A stretch of DNA of 64,000 nucleotides from Rhodotorula mucilaginosa (taxonomy: Eukaryota; Basidiomycota; Microbotryomycetes; Sporidiobolales; Sporidiobolaceae), in assembly GCA_034406715.1 (NCBI GenBank), contig CP137865.1, positions 1,178,001 through 1,242,000 on the forward strand. Direction: 5' to 3'. The position numbers and the translations under genes are program-made. Below are positions 11,196 through 21,918 of the stretch, piece by piece (position 1 is the stretch's first letter; every line of letters begins with the position of its first letter). The notes under the pieces are model-generated. The model worked only from the letters and a program-made list of their open reading frames with translations. It had not been told where the DNA came from and searched no databases.

Positions 11196-11714
11196 GGCTC
11201 TAGACAGCGACTCTGGCGCGGTGAAGGAAGGCGAGACCTCGAGCGCCGTCTCGACGAAATCGCCCCAGCGGCGGACCGCGATCAGCCCAACACCCCGAGT
11301 TGCTCTCTACAGCTGGAATGCGGTGATACGACTCTGAAATTGCAGTCTGAACGAGCTCTGATTTTTGGCTGCAGGCCTCTCCGGATCGCTCCGAGAGATG
11401 CTTATGCTTGCTGACGGCGCTCTCCGCCAATTTTTTCCCCTTGCTAGGCTCGAGTGGCCTCAGGCAACACTGACAACCTGTCGAGTAAGCCTCCGCTAAG
11501 GCGCACATTTTCAGAGCTAGCTATAGATACCGGGGGCGCCTTTTCCGTCAATACGCACTCACGCCGAAGCGCACTTTCCTGCTCGAGTGGCGAGTGCTCA
11601 ACGATTCCGGAGTTGACAAGGGGCGCAGTGCACCATGCGGGTAGTTGACAATCTATGCGAGAACTGCTTCTACTTGATCTATACATATGCGAGGGAGAAC
11701 TAGGGAGGATCGGC
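11196..11714. other. Spacer upstream of PDB1, downstream of the minus-strand alcohol dehydrogenase
   Basis: About 520 bp with no recognisable gene. It must contain the PDB1 promoter and the 3' UTR of the gene at 11715-13388. Some AT-richer patches occur around 11500-11540 and 11640-11700, but I cannot assign a specific regulatory site. Confidence 0.5.
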
Positions 11715-13388
11715 CTAGTTCTGGAGAACGAAGCGGTAGCGCGCCTTGCCCTCCTCCATGTCGCGGATGGCGGCGCTGGCCTCCTTCATCGGGCGAGTCG
11801 TGACCCACGCCTTGATGTCGTGCTTGGCAGCGAGCTCGAACAGCTCGTGGATCTCGGTCGTGCCGCCGATGAGGCTGCCGGCGAGGGTGAGCGACTTGCC
11901 GACGAGTTGCTGCAAAAGCGAAAAGCACGAGCAAGCGTCAGCGACCGCTCGAGACCAGCAAAAATATCATGTAGATATAGGCATGAATACTCACGTGGAC
12001 GTAGAACGGCGGGAGCTTGTCCTCCGGGAGACCGCAGAGAACGAGCGCGCCGAGGTTGTTCAGGAGCGGGAAGTAGAGGGTCTCGAGCGGCATCGACGAG
12101 CCCGACGAGGTGTTGAGGAGGATGTCAAAGTGCTTGTTGTACTTCTTGGCGACCTCCTTGACGTCCTTGGTGATGATAAAGTTCTCCGGCTTGACGCCGA
12201 GCTTTTGCGCGTCCTGGAGCTTCGAGTCCGAGTGCGAGAGGGCGTAGACTTCGGCACCCATGGCGCTCGCGATCTGGAGGGCTGTTGTCATAAGGTACTA
12301 GGTTAGCGTGTCGTTCGAAGGAAAAGGCGGACGCAAGGAGCGAGAAGGAGACCGAAACGGAAACGAGACTGACCCAGGTGACCGAGACCGCCGATTCCGA
12401 TGATGCCCACCTTCTTGCCCGGTCCGCAACCAAAACGGCGCAGGGGAGCGTACACTGTGACTCCAGCGCACAACAGCGGTGCGGCGGTGGCGGAATCGAG
12501 GTGGTCCGGGAGCTTGACGGCGAGTTTGCCCTGGACACGAGTGTAATCGGCGTAGCCACCCTGGGAGATCGCGGTTTGGCCGTTCTCCTGGAGCACAGGG
12601 CCCTGATAAGTTCCGATCATGCCCTGGGCGCATTGCGACTCGAGTCCGCGCTTGCAGAAGTCGCACTTGTCGCAGCAGAAAGCCTGCGCGCCGACGCCGA
12701 CGCGATCGCCGATCCGATGAGTCGTGTTGGCGCCAGCGCGAACGACGGTACCGATGATCTCGTGGCCGACACTGCGTGTGGGCGTGTCGAGTCAGTATGT
12801 GGGGCGAGGTGCGCCGAGGAAAGACGGGAAAACGTACATTGCCGGGTATTGAGTCGGGGCGGGCCATCCGTTGGTGACGGTGTGAGCGTCACTGCCGCAG
12901 ATACCACAGCACTCGATCTTGATGTCGATAAAGTCCTCGCGGAACTGCATCGGCGAGTCTGCGCGGCGAAAAGATAAATCGGCGGGTCAACAACGGAACG
13001 GTTTCGGGGCAGCTTTGTCCCGGCATCGACGGAGGCCGGCAGCTCCTGATGGAGGATGCCGATGCATAGGCGGCGGCCGTGCGAAAAAGGCGCAAGTATG
13101 TAGTCGCTCTTCGCGAATGGCCTCCTCCGCCTGCTCCTCGGGAGATCATCTCGCCGCCGCCGGAGCCAAACCATCCGTGTGAAAGAGATCAACTTACAGC
13201 TCCACGGCTGGAGGTCAAACTTCTTGCCATGCTCCTGTATTGATTCACCGCAGAAGAAGACGAGGCGGCGGACCTTTGCGTCAGCAATCTTCCGATCGAC
13301 GGTTCTGATCTGTCCCTCGAAGCTTTTGAAGACTCACCTCGTCGAGGGCGGCGTAGCCAGTGTACTGAGCGGGGATCGAGGAAGACAT
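11715..13388 (-). CDS. NADP-dependent zinc alcohol dehydrogenase (Adh6/7-like), 375 aa
   Basis: Six exons: 13338-13388, 13198-13273, 12838-12958, 12374-12771, 11995-12281 and 11715-11909, totalling 376 codons with the stop. The N-terminal half carries the catalytic zinc motif (CCGICGSDAHT, GHEIIGTVVRAGANT) and the four-Cys structural zinc lobe (CDKCDFCKRGLESQC). The cofactor half has GIIGIGGLGHLALQIASAMG. The C-terminus RYRFVLQN is typical of the cinnamyl-alcohol/Adh6 group, which reduces aldehydes with NADPH. Length and motifs match the family, with all ligands present. Exon 2 (acceptor CAAAG at 13274) is the least certain junction, though only this choice keeps the frame. The upstream region contains a pyrimidine-rich tract and a perfect 18-bp inverted repeat. 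Confidence 0.95.
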
Positions 13389-14045
13389 GGTATCGCTGAT
13401 TCGAGGCGAGGCGTAGCGTTGATGCAGGGAGAGGGGAGAGAGAAAGGATGGAAAGGCGTGAGTGGCAAGGAAGGAGAGAGAGAGAAGAGAGAGCGGATGC
13501 GCGGGTCGAGGACTCACGATTCGGAGAACAGCTTCGGACTGGAGAGAAGTGGTTGCTGACTGAAGCGAGAAAGGAGAAGGGAGCAGCGAACGGTTGAAAG
13601 CTGGCCAGCTGGGCGATTGAGCGAGAAGAAGTCCGAGTTTTTCGGAAAAAACTCGGACTTCTTCGAGCTGATGCTGAAATTTTCCCGCGCTTCGGAGCGG
13701 TAACAGGACGTCGATCACTCCGAAATGACGCACGAGTCTGCACGGCGCTCAGCGTCCTCGGATATGTCGGCACTCGGACATGCATAGGCGAGTCGTAAGT
13801 TGAGGCCAGCCAGCAGGTCGTGAGCAGAGCGGAGTCGAGCGGTGGCGCAAGCTGAGGACCGTGCGCCGCCCAGCGAGCGTAAGCTTAAAGGAATGAGAGA
13901 TGGGATTCCAAAAGCCACGGCTAGGGTATGCAAAAGAAACTACTTAGACACAGCAGACTGAAGAGATGGAAGGACGGGATCATGGGCCTCGATCGAAACC
14001 CGTGCGTTGAGAAGCGCTTACAGCGAGTTGAGCCAGCCCGGGAGT
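13389..14045. other. Promoter region of the 11715-13388 gene and 3' flank of the HMG-box gene
   Basis: About 660 bp without a gene. On the coding (minus) strand of the downstream alcohol dehydrogenase, the first 120 bases before the ATG are strongly CT-rich (13420-13500), as in many fungal 5' UTRs. The 18-bp inverted repeat at 13625-13664 lies here. Confidence 0.55.
13625..13664. repeat. Perfect 18-bp inverted repeat with 4-nt loop
   Basis: The left arm (13625-13642) reads gaagaagtccgagttttt. The right arm (13647-13664) is its exact reverse complement. The spacer is 4 nt (cgga). It lies about 237 bp upstream of the ATG of the minus-strand alcohol dehydrogenase at 13388. It could form a strong hairpin in DNA or in a long 5' UTR, or be a dimeric factor site. 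Function is not known. Confidence 0.8.
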
Positions 14046-15508
14046 TTAGGAGGACGACGACGACGATTGGAGAGACGCGGTGCGTTGCTGCTCGGCGTCC
14101 CATTCGGCCTTGTCGCGCTTGTACTGCTCTTGAGCACCGGCGTACGCGTCGTGGTACGGCTGCGCGCGGGCCAAAGAAGTCGTCAGTCATTGGGCTGGGA
14201 AGGACAGACACGCTCCGGAGGGCAACGACGATGAAGCCCGGAATGGTCCAGTTTCCACCGTAACGGAGGATGTGTAGCGGGCTATGGAAGGAAGGCCGGA
14301 CGCGGGTTACTCACCTTGCGCTCGTCCTCGGTCAGAGCCTTCCACGCTTGCGCGAGCAGCGTAGACTGCTTGGTGATGTCGGTCTCGCCCTGCAGGACGC
14401 TCGAGTTGGATCCCTCGGCGCGGATCTCGTTGCAGAACCTGTGCGGACACGACGATTGTTGGACACAGTCAGCACGCGAGACTCGAATTTGCCGAGCCCG
14501 ACTTTTTTGCGCGTTCCCAAATGATCACACCCCGACGCACCTGAAGTACGGCGTGATGGGCCTCTTGGGTTCGCCATCGATCCGGAGGGCGCGCTTCCGA
14601 CTCAGGCCGGCCTTCCTCCGGTTCGCGCGGACCGTGTTCTCCTGGCGGATCATCTCGGGCGTGAGGGTCTTTTGCCACGCGTCGAGGATGGCCGGGTAGG
14701 CATCCCGCGCGGCTTGGTACCGTTGCTGGAGGGCGTGGCGCGCTTCGTCGTCGAGGGCGCGGTACTGCGGCGCGGCTTCCTGCGTGAGGATGGGCACGGT
14801 CGCGAGTTTCTCGCCCGGCGCGAGAGAGCGCTTCTTCTCCTGTACACACGGCGACGGATGTCAGTTTCCCCTACCTCACCGCGCGAATCTGGAAACTGGA
14901 GAGCACAGGGGACGCACGGCGATAAACTCGTCAAAGAAGATTTGCCACGAGTTGTGCGGGACCTTGGGAGGTCGGAGCAGCGTGCGCGTGCTCGACTTTT
15001 TCTTGTCTTCGCGGGCCTTGAGGCGGAGGACGCGGGCACGTTCACGTTCGCGGACTGTCGTGGGAAGTTGGGTCAGCTTCAACTGTCGCTCGCAAACAGG
15101 AAGAGGACGAGAGGACTGACGCTTCTTTTCCTTTTCCTTTTCGCGGTGCTCCTTTGCCTTGATTCGCTGTTGCTGCTTCTTCTGTTTCTCCTTTTCCTTG
15201 CGTTCCTTTTCCTTTGCGCGTTTGTCCTTTGCGGCGTCGGCCTTTGCCTTGTCCTTGTCTGCGCGTCCGCCCTGGCCCGACCCGATGGAACCGACGCTGG
15301 CCTTGGCCTTGGTCTTGCTCGAGTCCGAGACGAGATCGGAGCTCGAGAGGAGCCTGGTGGACTGGTGCTGCGTGTAGGCGAGGGCCGAGATGGCGAGGCG
15401 GTGGTGGGGACTATGAGCGGCCGACGCTCGGGCGACGAGGAGGGAAGTGCGCGCGGCAGTGGCGGTGGTGGTCGCGGCTGAGCGTGCGAGAGCTCTCAAG
15501 AGTGCCAT
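14046..15508 (-). CDS. Mitochondrial two-HMG-box DNA-binding protein (Abf2/TFAM type), 353 aa
   Basis: Five exons: 15121-15508, 14918-15054, 14541-14839, 14315-14438 and 14046-14159. The start at 15508 gives MALLRALARSAATTTATAAR, an Arg/Ala/Ser/Thr-rich presequence expected to target mitochondria. Residues from about 85 to 150 form a highly charged Lys/Glu helix. HMG box 1 starts near residue 159 (PPKVPHNSWQIFFDEFIAEK) and HMG box 2 near residue 265 (PKRPITPYFRFCNEIR, AWKALTEDERKPYHDAY). Two boxes plus a presequence match the Abf2/TFAM class, which packages and bends mitochondrial DNA. The protein is longer than yeast Abf2 because of the charged linker. Intron 15055-15120 is 66 nt and stop-free in frame. 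It ends in a run of serines. Confidence 0.88.
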
Positions 15509-15917
15509 ACTCGCAGCTGCTCTCCTCTCTGGTTCGTGTGCTGAGCAAGAGCGTCTGGTCGAATGAAACAAGGGGAACGCAAACTGCTCGAGGGGAGGCG
15601 CGCTGGCGGCCGAGATGGCGGGTTCGCACGGCAATCTCGAGCCTCGCAGCTGTTGAGCTGGGAAGTCGCGGTTGGTTCTATGGATCTGTGCCTTTCATCC
15701 GTAGACCCTCCCAACTGGCTGCTCTGTGAGTAAACGACTCGATCTTTTCGACGCGTCGCAGGATCGTCATCCTTTCACGCAACGTTTATCCCAGAGGTTT
15801 CTAGAGCAGCTCCAGCGTCCAGGTTGACGTACAGCAGAGCAACCTGAACGCTCTGCTCCTACCATTCGCCGGACAATCGCACTCTTTGAGAGGGAGCGTC
15901 ACCTTTGACTTCAAACG

Positions 15918-17631
15918 AGTGAGTCGGCGCTCATTCCCCGCCTCGGACGGATACGTACCGTACACAGGAGCGTGTTGACAGAGTTTGACACATGCAACAG
16001 TGCCGACGATCGACGAATCGCGTCCAGGGCGCGCGTCCGAACTCATCAAGCGCTTCCAGGCTCAGGTCGACGCCAACACCAACACCAACGCAGCGCCGGC
16101 AGTCGTCTCGGCACCGCGCATGGCCAGGACGAGCAGTGGTGGAAATCAAAGCTCATCGCGCTCGACTACGCCCACCGCCGCGAATGCGAAAGGGACCGCT
16201 ACGACGCCAGCGTCGACCGCCACGAGCGCTCCGGAAGTGAACCCTCCTCAGCAGGCCGCAGATTCGACGTCTCCGGATACTGCCGACGAATCCGACTCAC
16301 TCGGGCTCAAAGACAAGAACATTGAGGAGCAGGTCCACCTCCGGAGCGCAGGCTTGGACGCACCGCCGCCGCCGCCGCAAGATCAAACGAACCGCCAGTC
16401 AGCGCGCGCATTCCCGGACATGCAAGACGCACCGACGGAAGCTACGATACTCGCTCTCAAAGAAGAGGAATTGTTGCCGGCTAAAGATGCGACTGAGGTG
16501 GCCATTCGACCTGAGGGTGCGGACGGCGACGGCCCTTCGACAGTCGACAACGCGGCGAATGCGCCGGAGCCGGTCTCACCTGCCGAGGAGAAGCCCTTGC
16601 CGAACATTCCCACGACCTCAGCGTCCGATGCCGAACCCGCTGGCGAGGCGTCACTGGACGAGGTGCCGCCTGCAACTGCCGCGCGCAAGCCGTGGCCCCC
16701 GACGACCACGGCGATGACCGCGACGATGGGTCCAGCTCTGCCTCGCTCGCCGGAACCGTCCGCCTCCTCGCGCGCACCTCGGCCGAAAACCGATAACGAC
16801 AGCAGCAGCAGCAGCAGCAGCAAGCCGTCCCAGAGCCCAGTCGGAGGTGGTCCGCCCGCCTCGGGAAAAGCAACCCCTTCTTCTCCTCGCCGTTCGTCGC
16901 CCGAAACTTCTCGCAGATCTCCTTCTGTCAAGGGGACTGTCCAGAAGTCGGGATCTCCCTCGCCCTCGCCTTTGACCTCACAACCTCCTCGACAGGCAAC
17001 GCGCTCACGGCCGTCGTCGATCTCGCCGACTGCGTCTCGCACCGGCACTTCTGGTCGCCTTCCTTCTTCTTCCGCCTCGAGTCCAACTGCATCCGAACGA
17101 GCATCATCTTCTACTCCGAAGCCGAACTCGAATCCTCCGATGCGGAGGTCCCTTCCCGGATCCACTTCCTCACCCACCTCGCGCCTCACTTCGCCGACCG
17201 CGTCTTCCCTCGCGAAAATGCGCGCACCTTCCTCCACTACGAGCACCAGCACCTCGTTGGAGCTGTCTCGCTCGAATACGCCTCGGCGGAGTAGTGGCGG
17301 CACTGCTGCAGTGGGCACTCAAACTCCTTCGAAGAAGTCGTCGTCGTCGTCAATCTCGCCGACTCGTTTACGCACGACCGGAGCGATGGGAGGAGGCAAC
17401 ACCCCCACCATCGCAACCGACGGCAGTAACAAGAACGACTCGGCAACACCGAACCGCTCGCCGTTGACGCTCCGTGGTGGTTCCGGCTCTGGCGGACCGA
17501 CTCCGACTCGGACTCCCCTCGCTGCAGGCGAGCGCAAGTTCCGCCTCGGCCTCGCAGCAGCCGGGAGAGCGAAACCTGCACCAGTACCTGGTTCTGTATC
17601 CGCGGTGGAGGGCCACGGCGGCGAAGGTGAT

Positions 17632-17663
<32 letters not shown>

Positions 17664-18045
17664 GCAGCACGTCGAATTCTCGTCGCCTCCTCCTGCCGGT
17701 CCGGCAGCACCCGTCAACGCTCCCACCTCTAGCGCGAGCAGGGCCCGTGACGCATCGTTCGATGACGACGACGACGACAAAGCCTCGAACCAGCAGCAGC
17801 AGGAGGGGAAGGAGCATGAAGAGCCGGCCACCACCAAAGTGTTTCAGGGCTTTTCGCCCGACCGACCCGTTGGCAAGATTGGCATCCCGGTCACTTTTCC
17901 GGAGGGTCCAGAGGGGCCAATGAGGGCCTACAAGGCCGACGAGGTTGAACGAGCTGGAAGGGAGGCGCGAACGGCGGCGCAGGAAGGGGATAAACAATCG
18001 GAGGACGACAAGAGGCGAGGGCGGCACGAGAAGGACGAGTTGTGA
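15918..18045 (+). CDS. Ser/Pro/Thr-rich disordered protein, about 681 aa, ATG split by an intron
   Basis: No in-frame ATG precedes the apparently conserved start region, TIDESRPGRASELIKRFQAQ. A donor GTGAGT at 15919 follows an A, and an acceptor CAACAG ends at 16000 before TG. Joining 15918 to 16001 creates ATG CCG ACG ATC, so the start codon would be split after its first base. The result is MPTIDESRPGRASELIKRF and an open frame to TGA at 18043-18045. The rest is low complexity: Ser/Pro/Arg repeats, a Ser run near 16800, a His-Gln tract coded by CAT then CAG repeats (17629-17670), and an acidic-Gln patch. The end, GKIGIPVTFPEGPEGPMRAY, looks more ordered. The last residues are HEKDEL, but no signal peptide is present. 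I do not recognise a family. The next in-frame ATG is near 16121. Confidence 0.7.
17629..17670 (+). repeat. CAT/CAG trinucleotide tract coding for His-Gln
   Basis: A short run of CAT codons followed by about nine CAG codons inside the disordered protein, giving a His then Gln homopolymer. It is a microsatellite-like coding repeat, likely variable in length between strains. Confidence 0.85.
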
Positions 18046-18188
18046 AGTGGGTTTCGTCAGGGGAGCTCTCGCGGGCGAGATCCCTTCCTGTGTATAGCAT
18101 ACTCTATATTCTCTTGGAATACGTAGCCGTACTGTGTGCCGTATATTGTGAGAATGTTACAACAACAAGAAGGAGGAGAAACTGGCTT

Positions 18189-20224
18189 CTACAGCTGACT
18201 GTCGCGGCGTTCTCGAACTCGGAGATTGTCCTGCCTCCCTCCGAGGTCCGTCTTCCCTCTCAGCACGGCGCTCCAACTCCACTCGGGTTTGCCCAACCTC
18301 GTCCTCAGATTGACCGCCCCTCCCGTCGTCGAGCTCAGTTCGCTCCCGACAAAGTAATCCGCGCGGGCGAGCACTTGCTGTTCGACGACCGAGAGGACGT
18401 CGTTGTAGTTGCCGGGCCAGGACAAGAGGGCGGAATCGGCGGGGGCGAGCAGGTCGGAGACGAGGACGGCGCCTCGGGAGCGGAAGTAGGCGAGCGAAGT
18501 CGGGTCGGTCTCGTCCGTCGCGAGGTAGAACCTGTGAGTCAGAAGACAAAGGGCAAGGGACGGGGCAAGGAACGGACCGCGTCCTCGTCAGCGAAAAGGG
18601 AGGGTTTCCTTCCCCCGAACGGATCAGGCCCGATTCTTTCGCGAACTCACGGATCACCCTCGCGCGGAACCTGTTCCTGCCAATCACTCGCCACATGCCC
18701 CGCGAGCGCTTTCCTCCCCTCCCGCAGCGCCTCGAGTACCTTGTCAAAGTGCACCGTCGCGTTCTTGTCCGGACTCCACTCAATCTCGACAAAGTCGCCC
18801 CTGCGGAGGTGCGCCGCCATCCACAGCGGTTGCTGCTTTCGTCGAGGTTTCGGCTTCCCGGCGACTCGGTCCTGCATGCGTGCGGCGAGTCGTTCGCCGA
18901 CTTGTCGGATCTCGCGTGGGGCACGGATCCCCCTCACGACGGTGCGCGTAAAGTGGTCGCGCGCCGCCGGGGTCGAGAACCACACTCCGCCCGGTTTGCG
19001 CTGGTCGTGCAAGTTGCCCGCGAGGTAGACAATGTCGGCCTCTTGTGGTGAGGAGACCGAGTCGAGGAGGGTGGTGAAGGGTTGGAGGTTGGATTTCAGC
19101 GCGAGTTCGACGACGGGACGGGCGACGGCTTTGTTCATCAGGACCGAGTCGTCGTAAGTGTAGAGGGGGAGGACTCCCGCGGGTTCGAGCATCCGCACGA
19201 GGGCCGCGTCCGAGATCCCGTCCGATTCGAGGATGCCGTCCCTTTGTAACGCGGAGCGGGCGGCGGGGAGCGTCCACGCGGGTCGGGTCGAGAACAGCTT
19301 GGCGACTTTGGAGCGCGGGAGTTGTTCGAGGCGACCGCCGCTGAACCCGACCGATTCGTCTGCTGCAGACCGCGAAGGCGGCGGGGTATCGATCCTCACG
19401 AACGAGTCGTTCTGGAAGACGGAATCGGGGATCGTGACGCTCTCGAGTCCGGGCGGAGTGTACCGGTCCGGCCGCCACCGGAGCGATTCGTCCATGAGCG
19501 AAGTGCTCAAGTTGTACAGGGCAAAGTATTCCGAGTAGAGCAACAAGGGGCCGTACGTCTTGCGGAGGTGGGGGATGTCGAGAAAGTGTTGCAGCCCCAA
19601 TTTGTACGCCTTGCCGTCGTCGTTCCACTTCGCGGCGACCAGGTCTTGATGCTCGTTGCGGTGTTCGAAATAGATCTCGGCGCGTTCGGCGCAGACGTCG
19701 TCCGGGTCGGCGGCGCACGCGCGGGCCCAGACTGCGTCGGGGAGGACGGGGATGCGCCCGGCGATGCGGGCGAGGGCGAGGGTCGCCTCGAGCATGTAGC
19801 GTTGGTTGTTGTAGCCGTAGGTGGCCCAGCCGTCTTTGGTCAAGTAGCGCGGGTGGTCGCCGACAAGGGTGCGCAACTCGTCCAAGGTTGGAGGCTCATA
19901 CGGCGGCAGGTCGGCGTCTTGGTCGTCGTGGCCATGGTTTCCGACGAGGCCGAGCTTGTCTCCGACCCAGTTGTGTACGGTCGTGGTGGTCTTGTCGATG
20001 GCGGCTTTGGCGATCTGGACCGGAGAGTTGTTTGGCGTGCCGTGGGCGGCGAGAGAGGCGAGTGCGACGAGAGTGAGGACGGCTCCGAGGAGCAAGGCGG
20101 CGAGCCGAGCGGGTCTGGACTGGAGTGCGGTCGCGAGCCGGTTCCGACTGGGACGCGGCTGTGCGGCTCCTCCTCCTCCTGGCAAGAGCTGGTACGGGAC
20201 TGCGGCTGCTGCTGCTGGACTCAT
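18189..20224 (-). CDS. Type II membrane glycosyltransferase, GDP-fucose O-fucosyltransferase-like, 638 aa
   Basis: Two exons, 18651-20224 and 18189-18531, give 638 residues. The start at 20224 was chosen because it places one hydrophobic segment (about residues 37-60, LAALLLGAVLTLVALASLAA) after a short positively charged cytosolic tail, the normal type II Golgi topology. Several Asn-x-Ser/Thr sites follow in the lumenal part. Near residue 470 the motif AAHLRRGDF matches the HxRRxD signature of O-fucosyltransferases and FUT8-like enzymes. The C-terminal FVGSELSSTTGGAVNLR resembles the Ser-Ser motif of the same fold. It probably transfers a sugar from a nucleotide donor to proteins or glycans in the Golgi. 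Donor and acceptor are inferred from the fold only. An upstream in-frame ATG at 20464 exists but would give an unlikely N-terminus. Confidence 0.82.
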
Positions 20225-20618
20225 CCTCTGCTGCAGCGCCGAGGTGGGGAGAGCAAGCGGGAGGAAGAGAGGGTCACGAGCTGCGCTCTCTGTCGGGGGA
20301 TCGAATCGGTATTCTTTGCGTTCCTGTACGCGGCTCCCCCTTACAGTAGTCCGGTGAGCATGTCGAGGAGAGAAGCGTTGCCAGGGGGCGAGTCGGAGTC
20401 GAGACACTGTAACAATGTGTGGCTTTCGATCACTCGCTTCTCCCGAGTTGCTGGGCACGTGCATACGCTCAATCGACTAGCCTCAGTCACCTCTCCAGTC
20501 AAGCGAACTACCGCACCTTGACCCGCTGCGCTTTCCCTCTTCTCGTCCTCATCTCTCCTCGTCCATCCGCGACCTCTTTTTCACTCTATCGTACTCCTGC
20601 TCGAGCCAGAACAGCAAA

Positions 20619-21638
20619 ATGCCCAAGATCAAGACAAAGTAAGTCCCCCTCTCTCCTGCCGCCCCCTAGCCTGTATACAGCGAGCTGACGGCCTCCACCC
20701 CGTGGCATCCACTTCATCGCCAACCTTTTGCAGCCGGACAAAGCCCCCTCCCGAGGGCTTTGACGAGATCGAAGACATCCTCGAAGAGTACGAACGCAAA
20801 ATGAGGGACGGTCAGTACACCCCCCGTCCCATCTCCCTTGTGGCACACACACGGACTGAAAAACCTCGCAATGCCCGACCACCACAGTCGAAGCCGAGTC
20901 TCATGAAGGCAAGCGCAAAAACGAAAGTCTCTGGCCCATCATGCGCATCACCCACACTCGCAGCCGGTCAGTCCACTCCTCCCCCTCGCCCTCATGAAAG
21001 CCGCATCGCGCAAAACGAAACTCGGACTCCCCCTTTGACGCCCGGCCGCCACCACCCTGCACAGGTATATCTACGATCTGTACTACAAGCGGGAAGCAAT
21101 CTCGAAAGAGTTGTACGACTGGCTCCTCAAGCAGGAGTACGCAGACGCAAAGTGAGCAACTTTCCCGCTGCTCGGAAGAACCGCGGCGAGGGGTGGATGG
21201 CTGATCACGAAAGAACGTTGCCCCGCGCAGTCTGATCGCAAAGTGGAAAAAGCCGGGTTACGACAAGTTGTGCTGCGCTCGGTGTATCCAATCGCGGGTG
21301 CGTAGCGCCTGTCTCTTGCACCTCAGCTTGCCACTCGCCATGGCTCCTCCTTACGGACGAAAAGCTGATGTGGAGTCGAGCGATGTTCACGCTCGCACAG
21401 GACATGAACTATGCCGGCTCGACTTGCATCTGCCGCGTCCCGAAAGCGCAACTCAAACCCGGCGTCGTCGTCGAGTGCACCCACTGCGGTCAGTCTCTCA
21501 CTCCCTCTTCCGCCCTGGCTATTTTCCACTTGGACAAAAGTTGCGCATGGGCGAAGAACTCGCTTACTGACTCGAGAGTCCCGTCTTTCTTGCTCTTCGC
21601 CCTCTACAGGTTGCCGAGGATGCGCGTCTACCGACTAA
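20619..21638 (+). CDS. BUD31: Pre-mRNA splicing factor BUD31 (G10 family), 148 aa
   Basis: Seven exons: 20619-20638, 20734-20810, 20888-20966, 21065-21151, 21231-21297, 21401-21488 and 21610-21638. They sum to 149 codons. The protein matches the small, highly conserved Bud31/G10 family along its length: [72 protein letters not shown] and the zinc-binding end [13 protein letters not shown]. Bud31 is part of the NineTeen-associated spliceosome and sits near the catalytic centre. The cysteine clusters bind zinc and are complete. Exon 1 is only 20 nt. The gene is divergent from the glycosyltransferase at 20224, with about 395 bp between the two ATGs. Confidence 0.97.
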
Positions 21639-21918
21639 GGGCCACCCGCCACGTCCGTTTCCTTCTCACCGACCCAATTTAGTTATACCCAGCTCCACCG
21701 CTCATCATCACCGAGCCGTTGCGCATGCCTGCGCAGACCTGCATTCGAAACACATGCCATTCACCTCGCTGTCGCTTTTCTCGCTCGAGCTCGAGTATGC
21801 ATGAAGCTCTCGCACGGAAAAAAGAAAAAGCCAAGGCAGGACATCATACAAGGCCTGCTAGAATTGCGATTGCGCTGAGAGAAAAGTACAAAAGGGCCGT
21901 TTGCCCACCCCGCCCAAA

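Noticed and set aside
16383-17318. Long antisense open frame (about 311 codons) opposite the Ser-rich protein
   Set aside because: Composition mirrors the GC-rich sense repeats, no family motifs; typical shadow frame in high-GC coding sequence.
19322-20521. Antisense open frame of about 400 codons opposite the glycosyltransferase
   Set aside because: The opposite strand encodes a clear type II membrane enzyme with conserved motifs; the antisense frame has none.
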